Assembly (NCBI RefSeq): GCF_003403035.1
Contig: NZ_QURN01000004.1
Coordinates: 310,001 to 374,000, forward strand
DNA: 64,000 nucleotides
Direction of reading: 5' to 3'
Source: Mesorhizobium denitrificans
Lineage (GTDB): Bacteria > Pseudomonadota > Alphaproteobacteria > Rhizobiales > Rhizobiaceae
Shown: positions 35,526-45,602 of the stretch, in pieces
Layout of the letters: each line of letters begins with the position of its first letter
Numbering within the stretch: the first letter of the stretch is position 1
Position numbers and translations under genes: made by a program
Notes under the pieces: model-generated
Database searches by the model: none
What the model was told of the DNA's origin: nothing
What the model saw: the letters and a program-made list of their open reading frames with translations, nothing else

Positions 35526-36926
35526 CTAAACTCGGTCGTAGAGATCCTCGAAGCGAACAATATCGTCTTCGCCAAGATAAGATCCTGTCTGCACTTCGAT
35601 CACTATCAATTCAGCGTCACCCATATTGCGCAATCTATGGATGCTTTCCCGCGCAATGTACACATTTGATCCAGCTTCGAATATGCCTGTATCACTGCCG
35701 ACCGTTATCTCGCCCACGCCTTGCACAACGGTCCAGTGTTCGTCCCGATGATGGTGCAATTGCAGCGATAGCGCTGCGCCGCGCTTCACCACTAGCTGCT
35801 TTACCTGAAAATTCGGTCCGCCACCCAACCGCTCGAACCATCCCCAAGGGCGGTAAGTGCGGGCGTATGCATCTGTCTCGCTCAACTGCGGAAGCAAGTC
35901 CTTTATCTTCGACGATTGTTTGACATCCGCAACCAGAATCGCCTGTGGTGTGGCCACGACCGCCACATCATTCAATCCGATAACTGCGGTGCGTCTACCA
36001 TCGGAAAATACGAGACTATCGCGCGTGTCGATCAGGTGGGCCTGTCCGGCGGTCACATTTCCAGCCGGGTCTTTGGCGCCTAGATCAAATACAGACTGCC
36101 ATGTGCCCATATCGCTCCATCCAAACGAAGCGCGCACAACGGCTGCGCGAGAGGTTCTCTCTAACAACGCATAGTCGATGGAGATGGCGTTCAGCCCCTG
36201 CGCGGCACGTTCTGGCAGGATCAGCGCACCATTATCATCCACTGCGTTAGCAAGCGCGTTTTGGGCGGCTGCGGCGATATTCGGTGCGCTCTTTGCAAGC
36301 TCAGCAATCATCGCGTCTGTATCAAACAGCATATTGCCGCTGTTCCAGAGACAGCCCGATCTGATCAACTCCATCGCATGCGGTTGGTCAGGTTTTTCAA
36401 CAAAGCGCTTGACGCTGTACCCTTTGCCGACGTGTAGGACTTGCCCGAGTTCGATATAGCCGTAGTCCGAACTTGGGTGATCGGGCTCGATCCCGAATAT
36501 CGCTATATGGGACCTCGCAGCCAATTTTACCGCGTTTCGGCAATCATCTTCAAATAGCGTCTGACCCTGCAAATTGTGGTCAGACGCAAGGACCAGGCAC
36601 AGCCCGCCGTTTCGCTTTGCTTTGGCCTGATGCGCAGCAACGCTCACCGCTAGCGCCGTGCCGCATTTTGGCGGCTCCAGTACGAATTCCACCGCTCTGC
36701 CAATTGCACGGGCCTGCTCAGTGGCAATCCACCGATAGGCTTCTTGTGTCATGACAATCGGCGTACCGAACATTTCGCCGGATACCGCACCTATTGCCGC
36801 CTGAAATGTCGAGCGGCCATCTGACAACAACGGCAGAAATTGCTTGGGCATCGTGACTTGAGATAACGGCCAGAGCCGAGTGCCCACGCCTGCTGCGAGT
36901 ATGACTGGTGTAATGCGCAATCCCAT
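35526..36926 (-). CDS. manC: mannose-1-phosphate guanylyltransferase/mannose-6-phosphate isomerase
   Basis: A 466-residue bifunctional enzyme. The nucleotidyltransferase domain (1-330) carries [16 protein letters not shown] and FVEKPD. The C-terminal cupin (about 340-466) is the type II phosphomannose isomerase with the metal motif in [11 protein letters not shown]. It makes GDP-mannose for exopolysaccharide or LPS. It opens a transcript that continues into pxpA and pxpBC, an odd pairing with no known metabolic link. Upstream is an AT-rich gap that should hold the promoter. Confidence 0.92.
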   Translation of the reverse strand: MGLRITPVILAAGVGTRLWPLSQVTMPKQFLPLLSDGRSTFQAAIGAVSGEMFGTPIVMTQEAYRWIATEQARAIGRAVEFVLEPPKCGTALAVSVAAHQAKAKRNGGLCLVLASDHNLQGQTLFEDDCRNAVKLAARSHIAIFGIEPDHPSSDYGYIELGQVLHVGKGYSVKRFVEKPDQPHAMELIRSGCLWNSGNMLFDTDAMIAELAKSAPNIAAAAQNALANAVDDNGALILPERAAQGLNAISIDYALLERTSRAAVVRASFGWSDMGTWQSVFDLGAKDPAGNVTAGQAHLIDTRDSLVFSDGRRTAVIGLNDVAVVATPQAILVADVKQSSKIKDLLPQLSETDAYARTYRPWGWFERLGGGPNFQVKQLVVKRGAALSLQLHHHRDEHWTVVQGVGEITVGSDTGIFEAGSNVYIARESIHRLRNMGDAELIVIEVQTGSYLGEDDIVRFEDLYDRV

Positions 36927-36966
36927 CTGCGCAGCACACTGAAGCCGGTGTTGAGGTCAAGAAATA

Positions 36967-36990
36967 ATATAAGAATATATGAATATATAA
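36967..36990. repeat. three AT-rich 8-bp tandem units upstream of manC
   Basis: ATATAAGA, ATATATGA and ATATATAA follow each other at 36967-36990, in the 131-bp gap between manC and the fbpC-like stop. The unit is imperfect and only A and T rich. It may be part of the manC promoter or a bending site. Confidence 0.4.
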
Positions 36991-37057
36991 ACAGCTTAAG
37001 CGTATGCACGCGCGTTGGCTGCGCCTTCATTCGATTCCCGGAATAGCTGCGAGGCTG

Positions 37058-38143
37058 CTATTCCAGAATATGTGCCTTTCCAGACACCGCAACCTGCACG
37101 ATCTCACCAACAGCTGGCGATTCAACGCTCGGCTTTTTCAATATGAGCGGGGTGTTGCCTATCGCCGCAAGCTCCGGCGAATCTGGGTTGTTCAGCAGCT
37201 TCACCGCAACGGTAGATATCGCACCCGCAAATTCAGCATCTGAAACTTCGGCGAAAATCGCGCCTGGCTTGGCGGCGGCAACGTCAGTGCTTGAGGCTGA
37301 TCGCAATGAAATTTGTTCCGGTCGCAACAGGATACGGGCAATATCACGCCGCTCGGTGGTATCTACCGATAGCCGACCGAGTGAACATTCAGCCCAGCCA
37401 TCTGCTATAGTCGCGCTAAGGACGATTGCGTCTCCAAGCGATTCTGCAACCATACGGTTTTTCGGCTTGAGGTAGAGTTCGCGTGGCGTCCCCACTTGAG
37501 CGAAACGACCCTCGCGCATAACCGCAACCTGATCGGCAAATGACAGCGCTTCCGCCTGATCGTGCGTCACGAGAATGGTAGTGATCCCCGCGTTTTCCAA
37601 CACCTCGGCTACCGCTTTGCGCATCGAGGCGCGCAGACCTGTGTCGAGCGCTGAAAAGGGTTCGTCGAGCAGCATCATCTTCGGCTTTCTTGCCATCGCC
37701 CGCGCCAGCGCAACGCGCTGTTGCTGGCCGCCCGAAAGCTGATGCGGACGCCGAAGGAGTATGTGTCCATCCAAGCCTACGGTGTATGCAAGGTCCGAGA
37801 TCATCTTTTCGCGGCCGGGCGCATTGCGATCAATTCCGAATCCGATGTTCTCGGCGATCGTCAAATGCGGAAACAAAGCGCCATCTTGTGCGACAACGCC
37901 GATCTCCCGGCGGTGCGCTGGCACGGTTCCGCTTGCGTTGGCGATCACCTTGCCATCCATCAGGATAGTTCCCGCATCAGGGACATCAAAGCCCGCGACC
38001 AATCGCAAAAGCGTGGTTTTACCGCATCCAGATGGACCTACGATTGCCGTCCGACTTCCGGTTTTGACGTCAAGATCAATGCCACCAAGCGCAGCGACTC
38101 TTCCATAGCGTCGCTCAACTGAACGCAGTTCGAGAAAGCTCAT
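37058..38143 (-). CDS. ferric-iron ABC importer ATPase (FbpC-like)
   Basis: A 361-residue ATPase. Walker [10 protein letters not shown], signature [16 protein letters not shown], Walker [13 protein letters not shown] and [11 protein letters not shown] are intact. The C-terminal 120 residues form a TOBE-type regulatory domain ([12 protein letters not shown]). The family powers uptake of iron or other small anions across the inner membrane. Its start overlaps the permease stop by 4 bp (ATGA). Confidence 0.86.
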   Translation of the reverse strand: MSFLELRSVERRYGRVAALGGIDLDVKTGSRTAIVGPSGCGKTTLLRLVAGFDVPDAGTILMDGKVIANASGTVPAHRREIGVVAQDGALFPHLTIAENIGFGIDRNAPGREKMISDLAYTVGLDGHILLRRPHQLSGGQQQRVALARAMARKPKMMLLDEPFSALDTGLRASMRKAVAEVLENAGITTILVTHDQAEALSFADQVAVMREGRFAQVGTPRELYLKPKNRMVAESLGDAIVLSATIADGWAECSLGRLSVDTTERRDIARILLRPEQISLRSASSTDVAAAKPGAIFAEVSDAEFAGAISTVAVKLLNNPDSPELAAIGNTPLILKKPSVESPAVGEIVQVAVSGKAHILE

Positions 38144-39729
38144 CGTCCGGCCATCCGTTGCGATTGATCATGCAGTAGCCAAATCAGCGGCAAGGAGATC
38201 AAGATCATGACGAGCGCATAGGGTGCCGCTGCCGCGTAGTCCAATTCGCCGCTTAGGGCCCAAAATCCCATCGCCAAGGTGCGCGTTCCGTTTGGTGCCA
38301 GCATCTGTGTGGCCGTCAATTCATTCATGATACCGAGCGAAGCCAGTGCCATACCAGCCGCAGCTCCGGGGGCGGCGAGCCGAATTGTCGTTGCCCAGAG
38401 CGCGTTTGCGGGCCGCCTGCCCAGACTTGCTGCGGCGTGTTCCAGCTCGACCGGTGCCTGCGCAATCGAAGCGCGCAGGCTGACCAGCGCGCGGGGCAGA
38501 AACATCAGCGTATAAGCCAGAAGGATTGTTGCCATGGTCTGATAGAACATATGTGCTGTGCGCACCGTGATCGTAACTACGGCGAGCGCGATCACAACGC
38601 CCGGCAGTGCCCCTCCGAGATAGTTCAAGCCCTCGAGCGCCCGTTGCGCGCCGCCGGGGGCGCGAATTGAAAGCCACGCCATCGGAATCGCGGCCAGCGT
38701 CGTTAGCAAACCGCCCAAAATGGCAAGAACCAAGGTCTGGTAAAACGCATAGCCAATCTCATCGAAGCGCCATATATCAGCGCCGCCAGCCATCAGCCAT
38801 CGGCCAATTGTCAGCAGCGGGATACCAAGGGAAAACAGCGCTGTTGCTATCAACAATGCGAGGCAGAGAGGCGTCAGTTTGCCGAGCCGCACAGGCTCAA
38901 TTTGCCTGGCCGCACCAGAACCCACTCGCGAATATCGCGCGTTGCCTCGTACGCCCGCCTCGATACTAAGAAGCACGAGGCAACAAACAACAAGCACCCC
39001 AGCCAACATCGTTGCTGCGGGTCCGTTAAAGCTCGATTGGTATTGGTCGACGATAGCGGTGGTAAACGTATCGAAGCGTATGAAAACATAGAGGCCGTAT
39101 TCTGCCAAAAGGTGCAGCCCGACCAACAAGGCCCCTCCACACAGTGCCAATCGCAATTGCGGCAGAATCACACGAAAGAAAATGCGCCACGGCGTCAGCC
39201 CAAGCGAAGCTGCGGCATCTTCAAGCGCTGGATCGAGCCGCCTTAGCGTGGCGGCAATCGGCAAATAGAGGAATGGAAAATAGGCAATGACGGAAATGAT
39301 GACGCCAGCCCAAAGGCCGTTCAAGCCGGGGAACAGGCTGATCCAAGCGTAGCTCTGCACAAATGCCGGCACAGCGAGCGGCGCGACGCAAAGCCAAGCC
39401 CAAACGCGCCGAAATGGTAGGTCGCTAAATTCCGTTAGCCAAGCGAGCGCAAGTGCAAGCACGGTGCAAAGCGGCACCGCCAGAACCAGCAGCATGACGG
39501 TGTTGACAAGTAGTTCGCCTACGCGCGGCCGAAAAATCAGGGAAATCGATGTTTCCCATCCCGTTTGCCAGCCGATCCAGGCGATGAACGGAAGGGGCAG
39601 GATTGTGAGGAAGGTAATTGCGAACGCCGCAATAGTCATCCATCGCGACACCCAACCGTGACCACGAGGAATCTTAAGGAAATCCTCTGCGGTAACCAGA
39701 TCTCGTTCTTGTGCTATAGTCTGTGTCAT
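38140..39729 (-). CDS. ferric-iron ABC importer tandem permease (FbpB-like)
   Basis: A 529-residue permease with two sets of about six helices. EAA loops are [25 protein letters not shown] and [27 protein letters not shown]. This two-in-one layout is typical of FbpB/ThiP-type systems. I choose the ATG at 39729. A TTG at 39753 also opens the frame but lies inside a hairpin whose 3' arm carries the GGGAGC that would serve as ribosome site for the ATG. Confidence 0.83.
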   Translation of the reverse strand: MTQTIAQERDLVTAEDFLKIPRGHGWVSRWMTIAAFAITFLTILPLPFIAWIGWQTGWETSISLIFRPRVGELLVNTVMLLVLAVPLCTVLALALAWLTEFSDLPFRRVWAWLCVAPLAVPAFVQSYAWISLFPGLNGLWAGVIISVIAYFPFLYLPIAATLRRLDPALEDAAASLGLTPWRIFFRVILPQLRLALCGGALLVGLHLLAEYGLYVFIRFDTFTTAIVDQYQSSFNGPAATMLAGVLVVCCLVLLSIEAGVRGNARYSRVGSGAARQIEPVRLGKLTPLCLALLIATALFSLGIPLLTIGRWLMAGGADIWRFDEIGYAFYQTLVLAILGGLLTTLAAIPMAWLSIRAPGGAQRALEGLNYLGGALPGVVIALAVVTITVRTAHMFYQTMATILLAYTLMFLPRALVSLRASIAQAPVELEHAAASLGRRPANALWATTIRLAAPGAAAGMALASLGIMNELTATQMLAPNGTRTLAMGFWALSGELDYAAAAPYALVMILISLPLIWLLHDQSQRMAGR

Positions 39730-39739
39730 TCGGAAAGCG

Positions 39740-39770
39740 GCTCCCACGAGCAATTGCGCCTCGCGGGAGC
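39740..39770. terminator. hairpin between the iron-binding-protein and permease genes
   Basis: On the minus strand GCTCCCGCGAG pairs with CTCGTGGGAGC (39770-39760 with 39750-39740), eleven pairs with one G-U, loop of nine bases. No T-run follows. The 3' arm includes the GGGAGC ahead of the permease ATG, so folding could reduce its translation. Confidence 0.5.
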
Positions 39771-39795
39771 ACCTCGAATTAGCTCTGGAAGATGT

Positions 39796-40800
39796 TCAAA
39801 GCAAGCCGGCTTTTGTCATAAGATCCGTAACCTTGGTGCTGTTCAGGTTCGTAGGATCGACCTTGGGCGACTGCAAATCCTTGAGTGGAACCAGTGCCGG
39901 ATTGGAGTCTGCACCGTTGCCGACGGCATATTCGAACGATGTTCCGGTCTTGAGAATCTCCTGTCCGGCGTGGCCGGTGATCCACTTGATCAGCGCCTGT
40001 GCTTCCTTCTGGTGCTTGCTGGACGCCAGCACGCCACCGCCCGAAATACTGACGAAAGCACCGGGATCCTGATTCTTGAAGTAATGCAGGTCGACATTGG
40101 CGCTGTTCTCGCCTGTCTTGGAGCGATCGCCGAAGTAGTAATAATGATAGATGATGCCGCCGTCGATCTCGCCGGCATTGACCGCCTTCATCACGGTTCC
40201 GTTTCCTCGATAAGCTCTGAAATTCTCTTTCATCGCCTTTAGCCAGTCGGCTGTGACCTGCTCGCCTTTTAGTTCAAGCAGCGCGCCGACTATTGCCTGA
40301 AAGTCTGCTCCAGTCGGTGATGCAGCCCAGCGACCCTTCCAGCTTGCATCAGCCAGATCGAGCATCGATTTCGGCAATGTATCAGCGCTGAGTTTGGATT
40401 TGTTGTACACGAAGACCGTGCTACGCGCCGCGATCCCAATCCAATGGCCATTTGCAGGTCGGTACTGTTCCGGAACCTGGCTCAGCGTGTCCGCGTCCAG
40501 CGGCGCAAACAGACCGAAGCTGTCCACGAGTGCCATCGCCGGCGAGTTTTCCGTCAGGAACACGTCTGCCGGAGAATAAGCACCTTCGGCAATGATCTGA
40601 TTGCCGAACTCTGTGTCGCCGCCTTGCCGCAAAGTGACCTTAATACCGGTCTCCTTGGTGAAGCCGTTGATCCATTCTTTTGTGAGACTTTCATGCTGAG
40701 CGTTATAAACGACGATACCTTCTGCATCTTGAGCGGAGGCAACCGTGCACATCACGGCGAGCGCAAGCGCGCCCGCGCAGGCTGTAGTTAAAAGTCTCAT
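39796..40800 (-). CDS. ferric-iron binding protein (FbpA-like)
   Basis: A 334-residue periplasmic protein (starting at the ATG at 40800) with signal peptide MRLLTTACAGALALAVM, cut after ASA-Q. The mature part begins EGIVVYNAQHESLTKEW, the usual FbpA opening. A tyrosine cluster (GIIYHYYYFGD) is in the position where FbpA proteins bind ferric iron. It heads the FbpABC operon. The ligand could be free ferric iron or an iron chelate. An IRO-like box lies upstream. Confidence 0.86.
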   Translation of the reverse strand: MRLLTTACAGALALAVMCTVASAQDAEGIVVYNAQHESLTKEWINGFTKETGIKVTLRQGGDTEFGNQIIAEGAYSPADVFLTENSPAMALVDSFGLFAPLDADTLSQVPEQYRPANGHWIGIAARSTVFVYNKSKLSADTLPKSMLDLADASWKGRWAASPTGADFQAIVGALLELKGEQVTADWLKAMKENFRAYRGNGTVMKAVNAGEIDGGIIYHYYYFGDRSKTGENSANVDLHYFKNQDPGAFVSISGGGVLASSKHQKEAQALIKWITGHAGQEILKTGTSFEYAVGNGADSNPALVPLKDLQSPKVDPTNLNSTKVTDLMTKAGLL

Positions 40801-40874
40801 GGGAGGGCTCCAAGCCATTTCAAAACGAGGCGGAGACCTAGCAATACATGATCCTGCAAGTCAACTTAAATACC

Positions 40875-40889
40875 TGATTTCATACCTCA
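40875..40889. promoter_or_regulatory. RirA/IRO-type iron box
   Basis: TGA, nine bases, TCA (40875-40889) fits the iron-responsive operator TGA-N9-TCA recognised by RirA in rhizobia and Brucella. It sits about 75 bp upstream of the ferric-iron binding-protein start, with TTGACT just downstream on the minus strand. The match is short and could arise by chance, but the gene context supports it. Confidence 0.4.
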
Positions 40890-40983
40890 AACGAATAAAA
40901 ACAGCGCGTTGGGAAGGATGCGGAGAATCTCTGGATTGCTCAACGATCGTGCAGGCACCCATCAGACGTCTTTCCTGACATGA

Positions 40984-42543
40984 TCATTGCATCCTGTTTG
41001 CTGTCGTACGGGCGAACATTTCAGCAATTGCCAGCACTGCCGCATGAATCGGTCCTGAAGTGAGGGTCGGCATGATCGAAGCGTCAACGACAAAGAGATT
41101 GTTGAGCGTTTTCAGCTGGAGATCTGCATCGACAACTGCGTCCGCATCGTTGCCCATTCTACAGGTGCCACAAGGATGGTGATGCGTAATCACCGCCTCC
41201 GCTATAAAATTGTCGATCTCTGCCGCGGTGCTTAAAGGGCCGGGGAGCAATTCGCGCTCCCGCCAATCTGCCAGTTCTTTGCGATGTCCAATCGCTCGGG
41301 CTGCCGCGAGGGCTTCGCGAAACAGTTCACGGTCCCTGCTGCTTTTCAAATATGCCGGATCGATGATCAATCGATCGTCGAGTTGCGGTCCGCTAATTGC
41401 CACGCTGCCACGGCTCGTCGGATGGGTTACTCCGAACAGCAGCGAGTATGCGGTGCCAGCGGCAGGTGCCTGAAACCGCTCGGAGACGATAGGCGCGACA
41501 CCGCAGCCAACGACTATTTCGGGTTGTCCGATAGCTGTAAAATCGCCAGCTTTCATATAACTCATTGATTCAGAGTGTTGGAGGCGTGAGGCTGGCACCG
41601 GCTTTCGTGCGGCATACAGATTGCCTGCGCCTAGCAGATGATCCTGCAGGTTCTGACCAATCGCCGGCATGTCGATTAAACAGCTCACACCCGCGGCAGC
41701 GAGCACACCTTGCGGGCCAATACCGGAGCGCATCAGCAGGGCCGGACTTTCAAGCGCGCCTGCGGAAAGTATTACACGATCAGCAAAAATTTCTGCCGAA
41801 CCTTGTGGCCCTGCGACCTCAAGACTGCGGACCCTATTATCGTTCAAGCTTAGCCGCACCACACGGGTTCCCGTGAGAATGGTCAGGTTTTTGCGGACCC
41901 GAACGATATCGGTAAGCCAGGCATCTGCAACGGTGACGCGCTTTCCGTCGCGGATATTCAAAGAATTTGGCGTAACGCCGATCATATCTCCGCTATTGTG
42001 CCCCTCCAATCGAGGCAGCCCCAATGAAGCGCCTGCTTCGATGAAGTCACGCGCAAGAGGGCTTACTTCCTCATTTGGCAGATAGATCGGCAGCGGTCCG
42101 TTCTTGCCGTAAATGCCGTTTCCTCCAAGCGGGTGATCTTCGATAGCCTGAAAAACATGGCTAAGTTCATCCCAACCCCAGCGGCTATCGCCAGTCGCGG
42201 CAACCCAAGGCTGGAAATCGCAGGGGTGCCCCCGCATGTAGCCCATTGCGTGCAAGCAACTCGAACCACCGATCACTCGCCCGCGCGCCCAATGATGAAC
42301 CCTATGCGCAGTGCCACTTTGTGGCTCAGTGCGATAATCCCAGTCGTAGCTTCGTCCCTGAAGCATTGGCCACGCGGCGGGGTTCCAAATGTCCGGGTCT
42401 GTTGGTTCTCCGCCTGCTTCGATTAACAGAACTCGAATATCCGGATTGGCACTCAGCCGCGCGGCAAGCAGCGATCCGGCAGACCCTCCGCCAACGATGA
42501 CGAAATCAGAGTTCAATCCGTGCTGAACGTTCTTCGTTGGCAT
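40984..42543 (-). CDS. pyridoxine 4-oxidase (GMC flavoprotein)
   Basis: A 519-residue GMC oxidoreductase starting at the ATG at 42543, which has AAGGGA seven bases upstream; GTG and ATG codons just ahead are also in frame. It has the FAD loop FVIVGGGSAGSLLAARLS and the C-terminal catalytic block HHHPCGTCRMG (H454, H456) followed 42 residues later by P498. This matches the His460, His462 and Pro504 arrangement I recall for the M. loti pyridoxine 4-oxidase. It oxidises pyridoxine to pyridoxal with oxygen, giving peroxide. It follows the GntR gene on the same strand, as in M. loti. Confidence 0.87.
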   Translation of the reverse strand: MPTKNVQHGLNSDFVIVGGGSAGSLLAARLSANPDIRVLLIEAGGEPTDPDIWNPAAWPMLQGRSYDWDYRTEPQSGTAHRVHHWARGRVIGGSSCLHAMGYMRGHPCDFQPWVAATGDSRWGWDELSHVFQAIEDHPLGGNGIYGKNGPLPIYLPNEEVSPLARDFIEAGASLGLPRLEGHNSGDMIGVTPNSLNIRDGKRVTVADAWLTDIVRVRKNLTILTGTRVVRLSLNDNRVRSLEVAGPQGSAEIFADRVILSAGALESPALLMRSGIGPQGVLAAAGVSCLIDMPAIGQNLQDHLLGAGNLYAARKPVPASRLQHSESMSYMKAGDFTAIGQPEIVVGCGVAPIVSERFQAPAAGTAYSLLFGVTHPTSRGSVAISGPQLDDRLIIDPAYLKSSRDRELFREALAAARAIGHRKELADWRERELLPGPLSTAAEIDNFIAEAVITHHHPCGTCRMGNDADAVVDADLQLKTLNNLFVVDASIMPTLTSGPIHAAVLAIAEMFARTTANRMQ

Positions 42544-42669
42544 CATCACTTCCCTTGCGGACTTCGAGGATGACCTGAGCCTGAGATGGCGAAAGCCCCT
42601 TGCTCAAATCCGGGTTCGGCATATGCATGACCCAAAATGTAATGTGAGGACGCGCTTCTTCAGATGGCC

Positions 42670-43350
42670 CTAGCTGGCGCTGTCCATGGAAATCTTCGCC
42701 GCAGCTTTTGCCTTCAAGACGTGCCGTTTCGAAGCTTTGCGAGCGGCCTTCTCGTCGCCTGCGGCAATTGCCTCGAATATCTCCCGCATTTCGGACAAGC
42801 TGCTTTGCGCTCTGCCCTCCAAAGACATGGATCGCCCTCGAAAGAAGCTGATTCTTGCCACCAAGCCGCGGTGTACTTCCTCCAAGACCGGATTTCCGCA
42901 ATTCGCGAGAATGATCGAGTAGAAGTCGGCAGCAGTCATAACCTGAGCCGCGCTGTCATTGCTTGATGCCGCATCTTCAAAAGCGGACAGAGATTTCTCG
43001 AGTTCCGCCAACTGTTCCGCGGAAATTCTCAGTGCGCACCGTCCCGCCGCCTCGACTTCCATAAGCTCGCGAACTTCGTATATGGCGGTTGCTTCTTCCC
43101 ACGTGAGCGCAGGAATAGACGGGCCGCGATTAGGCACGATTTCGATAAGACGCTCCGCCTCAAGGCTGCGTAGCGCCTCTCGAAGCGAAGGTCGGCTAAT
43201 GCCCAGTTGCGCGCATAGCTGACTCTCGACAAGGCGGCTTCCAGGTTGAAACATTCCGGAGAAAATGGCCAGCCGCAACTTGCCTACAGTCTCCTGTTGC
43301 ACTGTGCGCGGGGAAATCCGCAAATTCAGTTCAGGCGGCATAGGTTTCAT
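42670..43350 (-). CDS. GntR-family regulator (FCD type) of the vitamin B6 cluster
   Basis: A 226-residue FadR/VanR-type regulator. The winged helix (GKLRLAIFSGMFQPGSRLVESQLCAQLGISRPSLREALRSLEAERLIEIVPNRG) spans about residues 20-75. The helical FCD sensor domain follows (YEVRELMEVEAAGRCAL). It is divergent from the degradation genes with a 176-bp gap and upstream of pyridoxine 4-oxidase. It probably represses both directions until a B6 vitamer or 4-pyridoxate binds. A 120-bp gap separates it from pyridoxine 4-oxidase; I see no gene there. Confidence 0.83.
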   Translation of the reverse strand: MKPMPPELNLRISPRTVQQETVGKLRLAIFSGMFQPGSRLVESQLCAQLGISRPSLREALRSLEAERLIEIVPNRGPSIPALTWEEATAIYEVRELMEVEAAGRCALRISAEQLAELEKSLSAFEDAASSNDSAAQVMTAADFYSIILANCGNPVLEEVHRGLVARISFFRGRSMSLEGRAQSSLSEMREIFEAIAAGDEKAARKASKRHVLKAKAAAKISMDSAS

Positions 43351-43433
43351 CTCATTGGGTGTGGACGGAAACTATTACATCATAAGCGATGCCGTCGAAT
43401 ATGACAGCATGAAAAGTAAGATCGTCAATTATA

Positions 43434-43460
43434 AAGATTGCAAGAATGTCAGACAATCTT
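43434..43460. promoter_or_regulatory. probable GntR operator in the divergent control region
   Basis: AAGATTG (43434-43440) and CAATCTT (43454-43460) form a perfect inverted repeat. Inside it ATGTCAGACAA (43446-43456) fits the GT-N3-AC core used by FadR-type GntR proteins. TTGACG (43462-43467) lies directly next to it and could be the -35 box of the plus-strand operon, so binding would block transcription. Confidence 0.45.
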
Positions 43461-43526
43461 GTTGACGAGCCCCGGGTTGTGTGATCCCTTCAAGTAAGGG
43501 TTGCAGTGGTGGGGAGGATCGAGAGA

Positions 43527-44357
43527 GTGGCAGGAGACAGACCTTCCGGGCAGTTCAGATTGCGCCGCATAGACACGGGCCGAATTGTGCTCAACGTTCG
43601 CGAAGGTGGCACCGGTCCTTTGATGCTGTTCTGCCACGGCATCACTGCCAATTCGGCAGTTTTTCCGCCCCTGATGGCTGGCTTTTCCGACCGGTTCACG
43701 ACGATAGCGATTGACCAGCGCGGGCATGGCCTTAGCGACAAACCGGATACTGGCTACGATGCAAGTGATTACGCTGACGACATTGCAGCGCTGATTAAAA
43801 CGCTTGGCATGGGACGCGCCATTCTGGTGGGGCATTCTCTCGGCGCAAGAAACTCCGCTACGGTTGCCGTGAAATTTCCCGACCTCGTGCGATCCGTCAT
43901 CGCGATCGATTTCACGCCCTATATCGAGAATGAAGTCTTCGATGCTCTGGAAGCTCGTGTGAATGCAGGCAGTCGCCCATTCCAAGATATCCTGGCTGTC
44001 GAGGAATATCTCTCCAATCGCTATCCGAACATACCTGCCGACGCCATCAAGGTGCGTGCCGAAAGCGGCTATCAGCAGACCGATGATGGATTGCGGCCCC
44101 TCGCGTCGCCCTCTGCAATGGCACAGACTGCCATTGGACTGCGCGCGGACCTGGTCCCTGTCTACACGGAGGTCAGGCGACCCGTCCTCATTGTCCGCGG
44201 CGAGGTAAGCAAGCTCGTTTCAGAGGCGGCTTTGGCAAAGACAAGTCGGTTGCGGCCGGATTTGCCGGTGGTCGTTGTTCCCGGTGCAGATCATTACGTC
44301 AACGAGGTTTCCCCGGAGATCACGTTGCGAGCCATCACGAATTTTATCGACGCCTGA
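43527..44357 (+). CDS. alpha-(N-acetylaminomethylene)succinate amidohydrolase
   Basis: A 276-residue alpha/beta hydrolase. The start GTG at 43527 has GGGGAGG nine bases upstream; another GTG at 43506 lies before it. The nucleophile is Ser in GHSLGA, the acid and base lie toward the C-terminus (Asp region, and His in GADHYVNE), and the oxyanion loop is FCHGITAN. In vitamin B6 degradation this enzyme splits the ring-opened product to succinic semialdehyde, acetate, ammonia and CO2. It lies directly before the MHPC oxygenase gene, as in M. loti (mlr6787, mlr6788). Confidence 0.87.
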   Translation: MAGDRPSGQFRLRRIDTGRIVLNVREGGTGPLMLFCHGITANSAVFPPLMAGFSDRFTTIAIDQRGHGLSDKPDTGYDASDYADDIAALIKTLGMGRAILVGHSLGARNSATVAVKFPDLVRSVIAIDFTPYIENEVFDALEARVNAGSRPFQDILAVEEYLSNRYPNIPADAIKVRAESGYQQTDDGLRPLASPSAMAQTAIGLRADLVPVYTEVRRPVLIVRGEVSKLVSEAALAKTSRLRPDLPVVVVPGADHYVNEVSPEITLRAITNFIDA

Positions 44358-44399
44358 CGGCAGGTACGCCGTCTCATTGTACGCAGCAGGATTTAGACA

Positions 44400-45539
44400 A
44401 TGTCCAATGTGAACAAAACTTCGAACAAGACGCGGCGCGCGGAAGTGGCTGGCGGCGGCTTTGCGGGCCTGACGGCAGCTATCGCCCTGAGGCAGAAGGG
44501 GTGGGATGTCAGGCTTCATGAAAAGAGCCCGGAACTTCGTGCATTCGGTGCCGGCATATATCTTTGGCACAATGGTTTGCGCGTGCTCGAAGGGTTGGGC
44601 GCTTTGGACGCTGTCCTTGAAGGGTCGCACACACCACCTGCCTACGAAACCTGGATGCACAACAAGTCGGTATCCAAGGAAACCTTCAACGGTCTTCCAT
44701 GGCGCATTATGACGCGCAGTCATCTGCATGATGCGCTGGTCAACCGTGCCAAGGCGCTCGGCGTGGAGTTGCGCGTCAACTCGGAGGCTGTAGCGGCCGA
44801 CCCGAACGGCCTCCTGACCCTTCAGACGGGTGAAGTCCTCGAGGCCGACCTGATCGTCGGCGCCGATGGCGTTGGCTCCAAGGTCCGCGATTCGATCGGG
44901 TTCGTCCAGGACCGCTGGGTTTCGACAGACGGCATCATCCGGTTGATCGTCCCGCGCAAGAAAAAGGAACTCGGGCATGGCGAATGGGACAACACCATCG
45001 ACATGTGGAACTTCTGGCCGCGCGTGCAGCGCATACTTTATTCGCCCTGCAACGAGAACGAACTCTATCTGGGATTGATGGCGCCCGCTGCCGATCCGCG
45101 CGGGTCGCGCGTGCCGATCGACCTCGAGGTCTGGGTTGAGATGTTCCCGTTCCTGGAGCCCTGCCTCGTCGAGGCCGCCAAGCTTGAAACCGCGCGCTAC
45201 GATAAATACGCGACGACCAAGCTGGATAGCTGGACGCGCGGCAAGGTCGCCCTCGTGGGAGATGCTGCCAATGCAATGTGCCCGGCGCTCGCGCAGGGTG
45301 CAGGTTGCGCAATGGTCAATGCATTCAGCCTGTCGCAGGACCTTGAAGCCGGTTCTACGGTCGAAGATTCGCTCATCGCCTGGGAGAAGCGCATTCGACC
45401 GATCACCGATCGTTGTCAGGCGCTGTCAGGCGAATACGCCGCGAACCGCTCGTTATCGAAAGGAAACATGTTTACTCCGGCAGCGCTTGAAGCCGCCCGT
45501 TACGATCCGCTGCGCGGTGTCTTTTCATGGCCGCAGTAG
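44400..45539 (+). CDS. 2-methyl-3-hydroxypyridine-5-carboxylate oxygenase (MHPCO)
   Basis: A 379-residue flavin monooxygenase. It has the FAD loop VAGGGFAGLTAAIAL, the DG motif GADGVGSKVR, and GDAANAMCPALAQGAG. Substrate-site residues Y82, R211 and Y223 fall at the same numbers as in the M. loti enzyme, and the whole sequence is nearly identical to it as I remember it. It adds oxygen and opens the pyridine ring of MHPC to alpha-(N-acetylaminomethylene)succinate. This is the key ring-cleaving step of vitamin B6 pathway I. Confidence 0.95.
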   Translation: MSNVNKTSNKTRRAEVAGGGFAGLTAAIALRQKGWDVRLHEKSPELRAFGAGIYLWHNGLRVLEGLGALDAVLEGSHTPPAYETWMHNKSVSKETFNGLPWRIMTRSHLHDALVNRAKALGVELRVNSEAVAADPNGLLTLQTGEVLEADLIVGADGVGSKVRDSIGFVQDRWVSTDGIIRLIVPRKKKELGHGEWDNTIDMWNFWPRVQRILYSPCNENELYLGLMAPAADPRGSRVPIDLEVWVEMFPFLEPCLVEAAKLETARYDKYATTKLDSWTRGKVALVGDAANAMCPALAQGAGCAMVNAFSLSQDLEAGSTVEDSLIAWEKRIRPITDRCQALSGEYAANRSLSKGNMFTPAALEAARYDPLRGVFSWPQ

Positions 45540-45602
45540 CGCCGGGCAAACCAGCAAATAAATGAACTTGCGCGCAAGGTGCGCGCTTCTCAGGGGATGA
45601 GA

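Noticed and set aside
38140-39753. TTG at 39753 as start of the FbpB-like permease
   Set aside because: It lies within the hairpin 39740-39770, and the ATG at 39729 begins a better N-terminus.
42550-42669. Possible small gene between pyridoxine 4-oxidase and the GntR gene
   Set aside because: A short minus-strand stretch (MHMPNPDLSKGLSPSQ) is open but runs into the start of the oxidase gene in another frame and has no ribosome site or known family; I treat the gap as noncoding leader.
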